Assembly: GCA_021841935.1 (NCBI GenBank)
Contig: JAKCDL010000006.1
Location: 21,736-85,735 of the forward strand
Source of the DNA: Actinomycetes bacterium
GTDB taxonomy: Bacteria > Actinomycetota > Acidimicrobiia > Acidimicrobiales > Acidimicrobiaceae
DNA length: 64,000 nucleotides
Direction: 5' to 3'
The notes beneath the pieces were generated by a model that saw only the letters and a program-made list of their open reading frames with translations, did no database searches and had not been told where the DNA came from. Positions 33,621-42,935 of this stretch are shown here, piece by piece. Numbering within the stretch: the stretch's first letter is position 1; every line of letters starts with the position of its first letter. A program made the translations under genes and the position numbers.

Positions 33621-35201
33621 GTGCTCGAAGAACTGACAGTATCTAATTTGGGTGTGATCGAGTATGGAAGAGTCACCTTTGGTGACTCGATGAACGTTTT
33701 AACTGGCGAGACCGGTGCTGGCAAGACCCTAGTGGTTGGCGCAATTCAGCTTCTGCTCGGCGCAAAAGGCGAAAGTCAAATCGTTCGTAGTGGCGCAGAG
33801 GCTGCAACTGTTACAGCGCGGATTGTAGATGATGATTCAAATGAGTTCATAGTTGAGAGGAGCGTCTTAGCAAATGGTCGCTCTCGCGCCTATATCGACG
33901 GGAAGGCAGTTACCATCTCTCAGCTCGAGGAGTTTGTTGGTGGTCTCCTAGAGGTTCATGGCCAGCATGCCGCGATGAAGTTAGGATCGCAATCTAAGCA
34001 GCTACGTATAGTTGATCAATATGGAAAGATCGATACAAGTAAACTCACTGAGCTTCGTTCAACTTTGAAGTCAAAGCTTGAAGAGATTGAGCGGATCGAG
34101 ACTTCGAGAGATGAGATTGAAAGGGAGGCGGCGATCGTTGCCTTCGAAATCTCTGAAATTAAGAAGGTAGCTATCAAAGGACCAACTGAAGATGAAGATT
34201 TGGAGGCCGAACTCGATCGGCTTGAATCGATCGAGTCCTACCGGGAGCTCTTCAGTGAGATAGTCGACCTCTGTGACGGAGAAGGTTCGGCAACTACAGG
34301 TCGATTTTCTGCGCTGTTGAAGAAGTCCCGCGCACTTCAAGGTGTGGATGCTATCTCAGAAATCCTCGACACTATCGCAGTAAATATCGGCGAACTCTAC
34401 CGCGAAGCTACATCGGCTATCGATGGGTTGGAGTTTGATCCGTCTCGGGTGGATGAAATTCGCCATCGTCTTATGACCCTCCGCGATATCAAGAGAAGGT
34501 ATGGCCCCACACTCGAGGACGTCCTATTGCAATTGGCAAAGTTGGAAGATCGAATGGAGTCGTTTCGAATTTCACCGGAAGATCTAGATGAGCTAAAGGC
34601 TCAGGCAGATCAGTTGGCGGCCAAGGTAGGAGCAGAAGAGGATCAAGTTGGCGCCAATAGAAGGAGGGCGGTCGACTCACTGTGTGAAGGTGTCAACCTT
34701 CGACTTGGGGAGCTTGCACTTTCTAGGGCATCATTTTCCTACCAAGGAGGAAGTGCCCGTGACCTTTCATCCCTCGTCTTTTACTTCCAAGCAAATCCGG
34801 GATTGCCTCCAGTCGAGCTAGCCAAGTTTGCCTCCGGTGGAGAGCTATCGCGATTGATGCTTGCCATCTCTCTTGAGGCCTCAAAGGATCGGACGTCGCT
34901 TCTGTTCGACGAAGTAGATGCTGGGGTTGGGGGCCAAGCAGGCATCTCCATCGGTCGTGCCCTATCGGCATTGGCGAGCGAGCGACAGGTGATCGTCGTC
35001 ACTCACTTGGCGCAAGTTGCCGCATTTGCTTCTACCCATTTCTACATCGACAAGGTAACTGACCACGATGTAACAAGAACTGAAATAGTCAAACTTACCC
35101 CTGATGGGCGGGTGGATGAGATTGCTAGGATGCTATCTGGTCATGGGGGATCCGACAGCGCTCGAGCACACGCCAGAGAGTTGATGGACTCTTCAAAATA
35201 G
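33621..35201 (+). CDS. recN: DNA repair protein RecN
   Basis: This 526-aa SMC-like ATPase acts in double-strand-break repair. Walker A GETGAGKT is at 29-36, a coiled-coil region spans roughly 140-370, the signature SGGELSR is near 405-412, and Walker B LLFDEVDAGVGG near 426-438. It is somewhat shorter than most RecN proteins (about 550-590), chiefly in the coiled coil. It starts with GTG, 47 bp after nadK. Confidence 0.94.
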   Translation: MLEELTVSNLGVIEYGRVTFGDSMNVLTGETGAGKTLVVGAIQLLLGAKGESQIVRSGAEAATVTARIVDDDSNEFIVERSVLANGRSRAYIDGKAVTISQLEEFVGGLLEVHGQHAAMKLGSQSKQLRIVDQYGKIDTSKLTELRSTLKSKLEEIERIETSRDEIEREAAIVAFEISEIKKVAIKGPTEDEDLEAELDRLESIESYRELFSEIVDLCDGEGSATTGRFSALLKKSRALQGVDAISEILDTIAVNIGELYREATSAIDGLEFDPSRVDEIRHRLMTLRDIKRRYGPTLEDVLLQLAKLEDRMESFRISPEDLDELKAQADQLAAKVGAEEDQVGANRRRAVDSLCEGVNLRLGELALSRASFSYQGGSARDLSSLVFYFQANPGLPPVELAKFASGGELSRLMLAISLEASKDRTSLLFDEVDAGVGGQAGISIGRALSALASERQVIVVTHLAQVAAFASTHFYIDKVTDHDVTRTEIVKLTPDGRVDEIARMLSGHGGSDSARAHARELMDSSK

Positions 35202-35290
35202 CCCTCGCCACGCAGATTACCCCAACCTTTTGGGCCACGTTGGACAACTAGGCTATACGAGTACGAACGGATTGAGGAAGTGGAGAAATA

Positions 35291-36901
35291 GTGGCTAAGC
35301 ATATCTTTGTAACTGGCGGGGTCGCCTCTTCACTTGGAAAAGGGCTCACCGCTTCATCACTTGGTCGACTGTTGAAGGCTCGGGGACTTCGGGTTGTGAT
35401 GCAGAAGTTGGACCCATATATAAACGTAGATCCCGGAACAATGAATCCTTTCGAACACGGAGAGGTCTTTGTAACCGACGACGGCTTTGAAACCGACCTC
35501 GACTTAGGCCACTACGAGCGCTTCATTGACGTTAATTTGAAGAAGAATTCGTCGGTCACTACAGGATCGATCTACCAAACCGTTATCGCCCGCGAAAGGC
35601 GAGGTGACTATCTTGGTAAGACTGTTCAAGTCATTCCCCACGTTACAGATGAGATCAAAAGGCGAGTAAACCTTTTAGCTCGCGAAGACGTAGACGTAGT
35701 GATTACCGAAGTAGGTGGAACAGTTGGCGACATTGAGATTCTCCCATTCCTAGAGGCGATTCGCCAATTTAGAAAGGATATCGGGAGAGATAATGTCTGC
35801 TACGTGCACCTGACACTTGTTCCATCGATTGGACCTGGTGGGGAGCAGAAGACGAAGCCGACCCAGCACTCAGTTACAGAGCTTCGTTCTCGCGGGATTC
35901 AACCAGATGTAATAGTCTGTCGAACCAGTGAGGACCTTTCTGAGAGTCTTAAATCGAAGATTTCCATGCTCTGTGACGTCCCTAAGGACGCAGTAATCAG
36001 TGCGGCTGATATTCCAAATATCTACGAGCTTCCTATAGTTCTACACAAAGAGGGCCTTGATCGATATATCATCAACCACCTTCGCCTAGAAAGTGGCGGT
36101 GGATTCGAATTGAATCTCGACTCATGGCTCGACCTTGTCGCTCGTTCTTCGAATCTCAAAGAGAGCGTAAAGATCGGCATAATCGGTAAGTACGTAGATC
36201 ATCCAGATGCCTACTTAAGTGTTGTGGAGGCCCTTCGCCATGGCGGAATCTTCCACGGCGTAGCCATTGACTTTGAGTGGATTCAGGCCGAGGAGGTAAC
36301 TCCTATGATGGCAGAGTCGATGCTAGGCCATCTATCGGGCATCGTAATTCCTGGAGGATTTGGTGAGCGCGGTATCGAAGGAAAGATAGCTGCTGCTGGT
36401 TTTGCTCGTGAGGCGAAGCTACCTTGCCTGGGACTTTGCCTTGGCCTTCAAACAATGGTCATCGATTACGCTAGGAACGTTGCAGGACTAGAGCACGCCC
36501 ATTCACGTGAATTCAAAGAGGATGCGCCACATCTAGTGATCGATTTGATGGAAGAGCAGAGGGCGATTAAAGATCTTGGTGGAACGATGAGGCTAGGAGC
36601 CTACGTGGCCCGCCTGTTGCCGGGATCTCGAGTCGCGGGCCTCTATGGTGAAACTATCGTCTCGGAGCGGCATCGCCATAGGTTTGAGGTTAACTCTAAC
36701 TATCGAAGCCGACTTGAAGAGGCGGGACTAATTTGCTCAGGTGAGTCGCCAGATGGATCTTTGGTGGAGTTCGTAGAACTAACCGACCATCCATTTTGGA
36801 TCGGAACCCAGGCCCATCCGGAGTTCAAGAGCCGTCCCGATCGTGCACACCCGCTCTTCCGTGGCTTGATTGAGGCTGCTATTGAGCGGCAGAAGGGCTG
36901 A
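35291..36901 (+). CDS. pyrG: CTP synthase
   Basis: This 536-aa enzyme makes CTP from UTP, ATP and glutamine. It has the N-terminal synthetase domain ([12 protein letters not shown], 7-18) and the C-terminal class I amidotransferase domain, with the nucleophile Cys in GLCLGLQ near residue 382 and the His/Glu pair in AHPEF. The length is normal. It starts with GTG. Confidence 0.97.
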   Translation: MAKHIFVTGGVASSLGKGLTASSLGRLLKARGLRVVMQKLDPYINVDPGTMNPFEHGEVFVTDDGFETDLDLGHYERFIDVNLKKNSSVTTGSIYQTVIARERRGDYLGKTVQVIPHVTDEIKRRVNLLAREDVDVVITEVGGTVGDIEILPFLEAIRQFRKDIGRDNVCYVHLTLVPSIGPGGEQKTKPTQHSVTELRSRGIQPDVIVCRTSEDLSESLKSKISMLCDVPKDAVISAADIPNIYELPIVLHKEGLDRYIINHLRLESGGGFELNLDSWLDLVARSSNLKESVKIGIIGKYVDHPDAYLSVVEALRHGGIFHGVAIDFEWIQAEEVTPMMAESMLGHLSGIVIPGGFGERGIEGKIAAAGFAREAKLPCLGLCLGLQTMVIDYARNVAGLEHAHSREFKEDAPHLVIDLMEEQRAIKDLGGTMRLGAYVARLLPGSRVAGLYGETIVSERHRHRFEVNSNYRSRLEEAGLICSGESPDGSLVEFVELTDHPFWIGTQAHPEFKSRPDRAHPLFRGLIEAAIERQKG

Positions 36902-36969
36902 GTTTCATCCGTCTCATCAAACGGGATCCTAACTTATAGAGTTTGAATTTTGGATTAGGCAGGAGATTC

Positions 36970-37596
36970 ATGGCGAAGTTTTGGATAGATCGGGAGCACT
37001 CGAAGGTCGTGTGGCCAAGGGATAACGATGCAGTTCGGTACTTGAAGATCGAACGCGTTGCAGTCGCAAATAGCGACTCTGATGATCTTGGGTATCGTGA
37101 CGTCATACGCCATCCAGGGGCAGTCGTCATTGTGGCATACCTCGAAGAGATCTCATCAGTCCTCTTCATAAAACAGTATCGTGCTGCACTCGATAGCGAG
37201 GTGATTGAGCTTCCCGCCGGAAAGAGAGATGTCCCTGGTGAACCGCCAATTGACTGTGCGATACGGGAGTTGGCAGAGGAGTTAGGAATTTCAGCGACTA
37301 AGGTCGAGCCTCTCATCACCTTCTATAACACACCCGGGTTCTGTGACGAAGAGACCCAAGTATTTCTAGCGCGAGGATTGTCGTCGGTAGATATCGATCC
37401 GCAGAGTCCGGAAGAGAAGAGCGCAGTAAGGATGATATCGCCGATTGAAAAGATTGAGTCACTAATTGCTGCAGGAGTACTTGTGGATGGAAAGACGATT
37501 CTTGGTTTATTTGCTCTAAAGAGTCGAATAGAACAGGGACTTACACCAATTGAGACCAAGGACAGTGTTGACTTGGATCAATTTGTTTCGATCTAG
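36970..37596 (+). CDS. Nudix hydrolase, ADP-ribose pyrophosphatase-like
   Basis: This 208-aa protein has the Nudix box (PAGKRDVPGEPP followed by RELAEELG). The box has one extra residue between Gly and Glu, as I recall for the pyrG-linked actinobacterial proteins. Homologues cleave ADP-ribose. The start at 36970 has AGGAG eight bases upstream and replaces a longer frame from 36943. It follows pyrG as in Mycobacterium. Confidence 0.9.
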   Translation: MAKFWIDREHSKVVWPRDNDAVRYLKIERVAVANSDSDDLGYRDVIRHPGAVVIVAYLEEISSVLFIKQYRAALDSEVIELPAGKRDVPGEPPIDCAIRELAEELGISATKVEPLITFYNTPGFCDEETQVFLARGLSSVDIDPQSPEEKSAVRMISPIEKIESLIAAGVLVDGKTILGLFALKSRIEQGLTPIETKDSVDLDQFVSI

Positions 37597-38267
37597 GTTG
37601 ATGTTATGAGAGGTAGTAGTCGATCATAAGCCTCACCTCCAATAAGAGATTTGTGTAATTTTCAACCCGCTGAGGTACCTTTTAAAGAAGTTACTTCGCG
37701 GCGTTAAAGGTACTTTCATTACAGCCTGGGGCTGACCTGAAATTTAGCAAGTAGGCCTAAAATTTTGGCCGGAAGTTGATCGATGATTTTGAGTCTTTAC
37801 ATTGGGGTAGAGCGTTGCCAGTAAGTTTTAGTACGTCTTTACTTGAGGCGCGGCGACCACTTCGATTGAAATATGAGAGTCTTTAGGTGGTGTGGTTATG
37901 GACCCAGTTAATTGTCTATTGAACTTTCTTGTAAACAAATTGGCTGTAAGGGTTGGCGCCCGTATGAAAAATTTATTTGGAGAGGCCTTCCCTGCGGCGA
38001 AATTGCCTCTCGCCTTTTCCGATGCACGAGACTTCGTCGACCTTGACCGCCACAATGACCTTCCCTTTGTCGAGGTCACTTCTAGTGGGCCCACTTCATC
38101 AAAGTGGTTCGAGTGCTGATAAGCGATTCGAATGCTAGATAGGTCATCATCGCCAGCGCCTCTTTGCACTTTGAGATTTCGTGAATCCCATAGGGTCTCC
38201 CTAGTTTTTGCTACTTTTCCTACTTCTCTTTTGGCAATCGGCTCTTCTGTCGCATCGAGGCTTTAAA
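37597..38267. other. 671-bp intergenic region, no clear gene
   Basis: Overlapping frames exist on both strands (plus 37892-38119; minus 37828-38169), but neither has a ribosome binding site or recognisable family. A short stem (GTACCTTT near 37675 and AAAGGTAC near 37709) might end the Nudix transcript. The last part is the promoter area of the LysR gene. A decayed gene cannot be excluded. Confidence 0.35.
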
Positions 38268-39203
38268 GTGACGTTGAATCAAATGAAGACCCTCGTAGCG
38301 GTAGTTGAGAGTGGTTCGATCACCGCTGCTGCTAAAAGGTTGTTTGTTACGCAGGCTGCTGTTTCAACCGCGTTAGCGTCACTAAAAGGTGAGGTTGGCG
38401 TTGAACTATTTGTTAGAGAAGGAAGAGGAGTACGCCTAACCGAGGCGGGTTCAACCCTCTATGACTACGCGAAGAAGATCCTAGGCCTTATGGAAGAGGC
38501 GGTCAATGTAACAAGGGGAAGTGGTGAGGGAGCTAAAAGGGTACTTCGAATAGCCGCAGTCACCACAGCAGGAGAGGTTTTACTTCCCAAGTGGCTCGAC
38601 TCCTTTCTCGAGCTCGACTCCCAAGTTGAGATTAAGGTAGAGGTTTCGAATCGTAGTCGCGTCTTTGATCTCCTTGAAAGCCACTTCGTCGATCTAGCAA
38701 TAGCTGGATCCCCACCACCTAATCGCCCCCTTGAATCGCGTGCTATCCGCGACCATAAGCTCTTTCTGCTTGTCGGCGGCCATAGGTTGACCCAATTTGA
38801 GGCACTTACAGACACGAACGAACTCATAGAGGTTCTATCTGCTACTCCCTGGCTTGTTAGAGAAGAGGGCTCAGGTACGAGGAGTAATTGTGACGAGTTG
38901 ATCGCACGTTTAAAGATCGAGCCGCAGCTTCTAACTCTCTCCTCTAACGTCGCGATCAAAGAGGCATGCCTTTTGGGGGTAGGAGTTGCGCTTCTTTCGA
39001 TAGACAACATCTCTGAAGAGTTACTAGCTGGGCGCCTAGCGAAAATCGATGTAGCTTCTACTCCAATAGAAAAGAGTTGGAACGTCGTCGTAAGGAGCGG
39101 CGAGAGGCTCAACGATGTGGTCGCAGCTTTTCTAGAGCACCTAGTTTTGGCTGGTTACGTTAGGCCAGTGACAGCCGTGGAACGTCGACTTCGGGCACTT
39201 TAG
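38268..39203 (+). CDS. LysR-family transcriptional regulator
   Basis: This 311-aa regulator begins TLNQMKTLVAVVESGS, with the winged helix-turn-helix at about 18-62 (AAAKRLFVTQAAVSTALASL) and a periplasmic-binding-like effector domain after residue 90. The start is GTG 38268; a longer frame from 38208 adds a hydrophobic stretch unusual for LysR proteins. No divergent target gene is adjacent, which is atypical for the family. The look is close to CbbR/CysB-like regulators, but the effector is unknown. Confidence 0.9.
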   Translation: MTLNQMKTLVAVVESGSITAAAKRLFVTQAAVSTALASLKGEVGVELFVREGRGVRLTEAGSTLYDYAKKILGLMEEAVNVTRGSGEGAKRVLRIAAVTTAGEVLLPKWLDSFLELDSQVEIKVEVSNRSRVFDLLESHFVDLAIAGSPPPNRPLESRAIRDHKLFLLVGGHRLTQFEALTDTNELIEVLSATPWLVREEGSGTRSNCDELIARLKIEPQLLTLSSNVAIKEACLLGVGVALLSIDNISEELLAGRLAKIDVASTPIEKSWNVVVRSGERLNDVVAAFLEHLVLAGYVRPVTAVERRLRAL

Positions 39204-39238
39204 GGGGGTTGAATCGCTTAGCCAGTTACATAAAGGGG

Positions 39239-39940
39239 TTATTTACTCTCTGGGGCACTGTCATCGTATTTGGGGCGAGCCGCAAGTCCGGTGGTAAGTA
39301 GATCTGCGAACTCTGCTAGTAGCTCATCTACGGTTACCCCGTTGATGCCATAGGTCTCTAGGACCGGAATGGCAGATCCAATAGCAGGGACGATAACCAT
39401 TGAGATTAGTGTCCACATCGTATTTGAGACGTCTCTCATTGCGCCGATCGCGTGGTAGGTATTAAGGGCCTCCATCGAGGCCTCCCTCTGCTCTTGCAAT
39501 GCCTTTAGAGCGTACTCTCTTCGTAACTGCGAACCCTTAGAGTTGTCTTTTAGTACTCCTGCTATGACCGCTGAGGTCGTGAGTGAGTTGAGCCTTTTGT
39601 AGACGATCTGGGTAGCTATCTCGAGGGTCTTTGGCTCCTTCAGAGATGCTGGATCGAAATTTGCCCCGATTGCCCGTGCGCTATCTCGGTTAGATCGGAT
39701 CTGTGGAACGACGTATTCATCGATAACTGCGAATAGTAGATCCTCTTTTGTAGACGTGTGGTATTGAATCGAGGCCAGGGAGACGCCAAGTTCGGTGGCG
39801 AGGGATCGAAGCGAAGTGCCAACGTAGCCAAAGTGAGCAAAGTGAAGGGCTGCTGTCTTGATCAGTTGTTCCCGCTCTAGGATACGACCGACATCACGAG
39901 ATGGTCGGCCACGACCTCTTTGACTTTGAACATCTGACAT
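39239..39940 (-). CDS. TetR-family transcriptional regulator
   Basis: This 233-aa protein starts with a basic arm (RGRGRPSRD) and has the TetR helix-turn-helix at about 28-75 (AALHFAHFGYVGTSLRSLA; SLASIQYHTSTKEDLL). The C-terminal domain is larger than in the other two TetR proteins of the window. It converges on the LysR gene and its upstream flank faces the PaiB-like gene, which might be a target. Confidence 0.88.
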   Translation of the reverse strand: MSDVQSQRGRGRPSRDVGRILEREQLIKTAALHFAHFGYVGTSLRSLATELGVSLASIQYHTSTKEDLLFAVIDEYVVPQIRSNRDSARAIGANFDPASLKEPKTLEIATQIVYKRLNSLTTSAVIAGVLKDNSKGSQLRREYALKALQEQREASMEALNTYHAIGAMRDVSNTMWTLISMVIVPAIGSAIPVLETYGINGVTVDELLAEFADLLTTGLAARPKYDDSAPESK

Positions 39941-40100
39941 CAGCTAGACCACCCTTACGTGCATCACTAATAACTTTACTAATAACTTTGGCGCAATTTT
40001 ATCGAATGAATTACATCGATGTCACGATTAGAAGCGATTTAATTTCATAAAGGTCTTGGAAGTTTTATCTTGCTAATGCAAAAGGAGTTTTTGTCAAATG

Positions 40101-40733
40101 TTATTCTTCAATATTCAAGTTATTGACACGCATCATCTCAAGAGAAGTCCTTTGATCTTGCAGGTCGCTGCTCTTGGCTAGGTACTTTGCCACTGCTAAG
40201 CGGTCCTCAACCGGGCGGTTCTGACTTAATTTAAATTTTCCCTCGATTTCGCTAACCTCAACTTCAACCACTTCGATACCGCGTTTCATCGAAACCACGT
40301 ATGGATCTGTGGAGGTGGATGTAAATGAACTACTCCTTTTGTCCTCAAAGTGTCGAGTCATTACCTCTAAGGCTAAATCGGAGTCGCTACCTACTAGGAA
40401 CCTAATAGATCCTTTAAGGTGCACCGTCGAATAGTTCCAGGTGGGCACACCCACCGCACTATAGAGGGTGGGGGTTATGCCAGAAGAGACTCCGTGAAAG
40501 ACTAGGTAAACGTCGGGAACTTCATGGCAGATATCAAGGTGGGGATTCGACTTAGAGAAGTGGCTGTTTAAAGTGATCTTGCCACCCTCTAAATGGGGCA
40601 CGAACGGTAAGTGTGACACGAACGTCTCTCCACCTCTTGAGGTGATCACAGTCGCTAGTGGATTCTTCTCGATGAACCCTACTAACTCCGAAAGATCCTC
40701 TATTTGGAAGGCCGATGGATTGTAAAAGCGCAT
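40101..40733 (-). CDS. PaiB-like FMN-binding regulator/flavoprotein
   Basis: This 210-aa protein matches PaiB: MRFYNPSAF at the start, then ATVITS, LPFVPH, SNPHLD, VFHGVSSGITPTLY, VPTWNYSTVH and the C-terminal GKFKLSQN. PaiB-type proteins bind FMN and are annotated as regulators of sporulation and protease genes in Bacillus; their exact role is unsettled. The start is placed at 40733 because this ATG matches the family N-terminus; an upstream frame to 40832 would add 33 poorly conserved residues. It diverges from ychF. Confidence 0.87.
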   Translation of the reverse strand: MRFYNPSAFQIEDLSELVGFIEKNPLATVITSRGGETFVSHLPFVPHLEGGKITLNSHFSKSNPHLDICHEVPDVYLVFHGVSSGITPTLYSAVGVPTWNYSTVHLKGSIRFLVGSDSDLALEVMTRHFEDKRSSSFTSTSTDPYVVSMKRGIEVVEVEVSEIEGKFKLSQNRPVEDRLAVAKYLAKSSDLQDQRTSLEMMRVNNLNIEE

Positions 40734-40864
40734 ACTTGGAGCGTAGCTAGATCTTGAAGGTGTCAGATGACTCTTTTTTGACGCGCTAATGAAGTTGTTA
40801 TGGTTAAAACTTATAAAGTTATCGCCTAACATGGTTCTTTGGTTTGTTTACGAAGGAGTTTGCC

Positions 40865-41950
40865 TTGGGTCTATCGATTGGAATCGTCGGACTTCCAAAC
40901 GTCGGTAAGTCGACACTATTCAACTCGTTGACCGCGAATAACGTCCTTGCGGCCAATTACCCCTTTGCTACAATAGAGCCAAACGTTGGCGTAGTTGCAG
41001 TACCTGACGAGAGGCTAGAGCGTCTTGCCGCCCTCTATAACTCCGAAAACATAGTTCCGGCTTTGATAACCTTCGTTGACATCGCTGGAATCGTAAAGGG
41101 AGCCTCGACGGGAGAGGGTCTCGGAAATAAATTTCTCTCCCATATCAGAGAGACAGATGCTATCTGCCAAGTGGTTCGAGTCTTCGAAGATCCAGATGTC
41201 ATACATGTAAATGGAGAGGTAGCTCCAATCGCAGATATCGAGACCATCAATACAGAGCTAATTCTCGCTGATATCGCTACTTTGGACTCTCGATTGGCCA
41301 AACTCTCGAGAGATGCCAAGCGCGGTGGCGAGGCGCAGGCTAAGTATGAGGCGGTAGCGAAGGCTCTAGAGTACTTGAATCGTGGTGAGACGATCTATCC
41401 TCACCTCGTTGATGGCAGCGTCGATGGCGAGGCTATCTACGACTCCCACCTGATAACTGCAAAGCCATTCATCTACGTCTTCAACGTAGATGAAGATTCA
41501 ATAAGCGATGAGGCTCTCCACCGAAAGTTAGGAGAGGTCGTAGGAGATGCCCCCTATGTTGTTCTCTGTGCCAAGATCGAGGCAGAGCTTGCCTCTCTCG
41601 ACAAGGAAGAGGCAAAGGAGATCCTCGAAACATACGGTCAGAGCAGTAGTGGTCTCGAGCGCCTCGTAGCTGTAGGGTTTCGAACCCTTGGACTACAGAC
41701 TTACCTAACAGCAGGTCCCAAAGAGGCTCGTGCATGGACGATTCATATCGGGGATACCGCGCCGGTTGCCGCTGGCGTAATTCACACCGACTTCCAGCGT
41801 GGTTTCATCAAGGCAGAAGTCGTTAGCTTTGAAGATCTCATGGAGGCGGGAAGTATCGCTGCTGTGAGGGCCGCCGGACGAGCTCGAATCGAAGGTAAGG
41901 AGTATGTGATGCAAGATGGAGACGTGGTAGAGTTCCGCTTTAACGTCTAA
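40865..41950 (+). CDS. ychF: Redox-regulated ATPase YchF (Obg-related)
   Basis: This 361-aa P-loop protein prefers ATP over GTP and associates with ribosomes. G1 GLPNVGKS is at 9-16, G3 is DIAGIVKGAS, NVDE replaces the NKxD motif as is typical of YchF, and a TGS domain forms the C-terminus. GAAGGAG (40852-40858) fixes the start at TTG 40865. The length equals the family norm of about 363. Confidence 0.94.
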   Translation: MGLSIGIVGLPNVGKSTLFNSLTANNVLAANYPFATIEPNVGVVAVPDERLERLAALYNSENIVPALITFVDIAGIVKGASTGEGLGNKFLSHIRETDAICQVVRVFEDPDVIHVNGEVAPIADIETINTELILADIATLDSRLAKLSRDAKRGGEAQAKYEAVAKALEYLNRGETIYPHLVDGSVDGEAIYDSHLITAKPFIYVFNVDEDSISDEALHRKLGEVVGDAPYVVLCAKIEAELASLDKEEAKEILETYGQSSSGLERLVAVGFRTLGLQTYLTAGPKEARAWTIHIGDTAPVAAGVIHTDFQRGFIKAEVVSFEDLMEAGSIAAVRAAGRARIEGKEYVMQDGDVVEFRFNV

Positions 41951-41968
41951 TTCGAGCAAGCGTTTTAA

Positions 41969-42036
41969 GTTAGAGCACCTTCTTGTGGGTCTCTAACTAA
42001 AGATAAAGCAAAGCCCCGTGAATACGGGGCCTTTGC
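41969..42036 (+). terminator. Double hairpin terminator after ychF
   Basis: A first stem (41969-41975/41991-41997) is followed by a strong one, GCCCCGT/ACGGGGC (42013-42019/42024-42030, 4-nt loop), extended by GCAAA/TTTGC with one bulge. There is only a short T-run. Confidence 0.65.
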
Positions 42037-42524
42037 ACTTAAGCACTTCGCGAGCGAAGATACTTGAGGCCGCTGAGCCCGTAAATGCGGCCAATGCATG
42101 TTGATCTTGCAATCGATCATTGAGGGGACTTGTAGTCAAAGCCCCAAGGAAGTAGAGCTAGGTGCTCCGGTGTCGACGTTGGGTATCTTATGGTAGGTCA
42201 CCTATGGGCATTTTTTTCGGCTTGATGCCATCTTATGCAGTTCTTAGCGAATTTGAGGGGAGCATTTTTTCGGCTGGTAGTAGGCAAACTAGCCACAACC
42301 AACAAGAGCGATCTGCCTTATTACTTTTGTGAGTTGGCTAAGTGAGCACCATTGATGCCTTTGACTTTACAACACCTGAAAAAATAGTCTCAGGAGTAGA
42401 GACGAAAGCTGGTCCATTTGGCCCTTACTTTCAGCAAAGGCGGTACTTCAACGATCATCTTTCGCATCGACTCTTCGGTTGCGAAGCTTTACCCACTCGC
42501 AGTAGCGTATTGGGTGGAGCACTT
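42037..42524. other. 488-bp region with poly-T repeats and broken reading frames
   Basis: GCATTTTTTTCGGCT (42208-42222) recurs as GCATTTTTTCGGCT (42262-42275). Downstream, two plus-strand frames (42342-42530 and 42418-42645) overlap and the second runs antisense into the DUF35 gene. They might be remnants of a frameshifted gene, but I cannot assign a family. Confidence 0.3.
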
Positions 42525-42935
42525 CTATGAGTCCACCTTCGGCTTAGAAGTAGCAACAATCAATGTTACATCGTCTCCGAAGGTTGCCGTGGTCAGCTCT
42601 ACTTCATCGCAATCGAGTCCGCAGCCTTCGTCGATTCGACAGTAGATCTGTGCGCCGTAGTGCTCTTCCTGAACAACTCCGATCGTATAAGGGGTCTCTT
42701 GGTCGAGAATTGGGTGAGGGTGTCTCTCAATCCTCGTTCGAGTGATAACTTTGGCTGATTTTGCTGCTTCGCGAAATGAGATTGACTTATCACCATGATC
42801 GGCGCAGATCAAAGTTCCATATGCAAGGGGAACTTCGCAGATGTCGCAGACTTGAACTGTAATTGAGCCGTTAGCGAGGTCGCTCCAAAAGGTTCGGTAG
42901 GTATGAGTTTCATTTGGTCTAGGTCGAGCTACCAT
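42525..42935 (-). CDS. DUF35 zinc-ribbon/OB-fold protein, thiolase partner
   Basis: This 136-aa protein has an N-terminal zinc ribbon (C30, C33, C44 and H47; the fourth ligand is His, where Cys is usual) and a C-terminal OB-fold beginning near SAKVITRTRI. Proteins of this family bind thiolase-like enzymes and act as acyl-CoA-binding subunits. The ATG at 42935 overlaps the thiolase gene's stop codon (TGATG), so translation is coupled. A longer frame to 42971 has no support. Confidence 0.85.
   Translation of the reverse strand: MVARPRPNETHTYRTFWSDLANGSITVQVCDICEVPLAYGTLICADHGDKSISFREAAKSAKVITRTRIERHPHPILDQETPYTIGVVQEEHYGAQIYCRIDEGCGLDCDEVELTTATFGDDVTLIVATSKPKVDS

Noticed and set aside
37828-38169. 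Competing frames on both strands in the 671-bp gap
   Set aside because: Neither has a ribosome binding site or recognisable domain, and they cover each other; left as unannotated.
42342-42645. Two overlapping plus-strand frames resembling a frameshifted gene
   Set aside because: No family recognised, and the second frame is partly antisense to the DUF35 gene; evidence is too thin to call a pseudogene.
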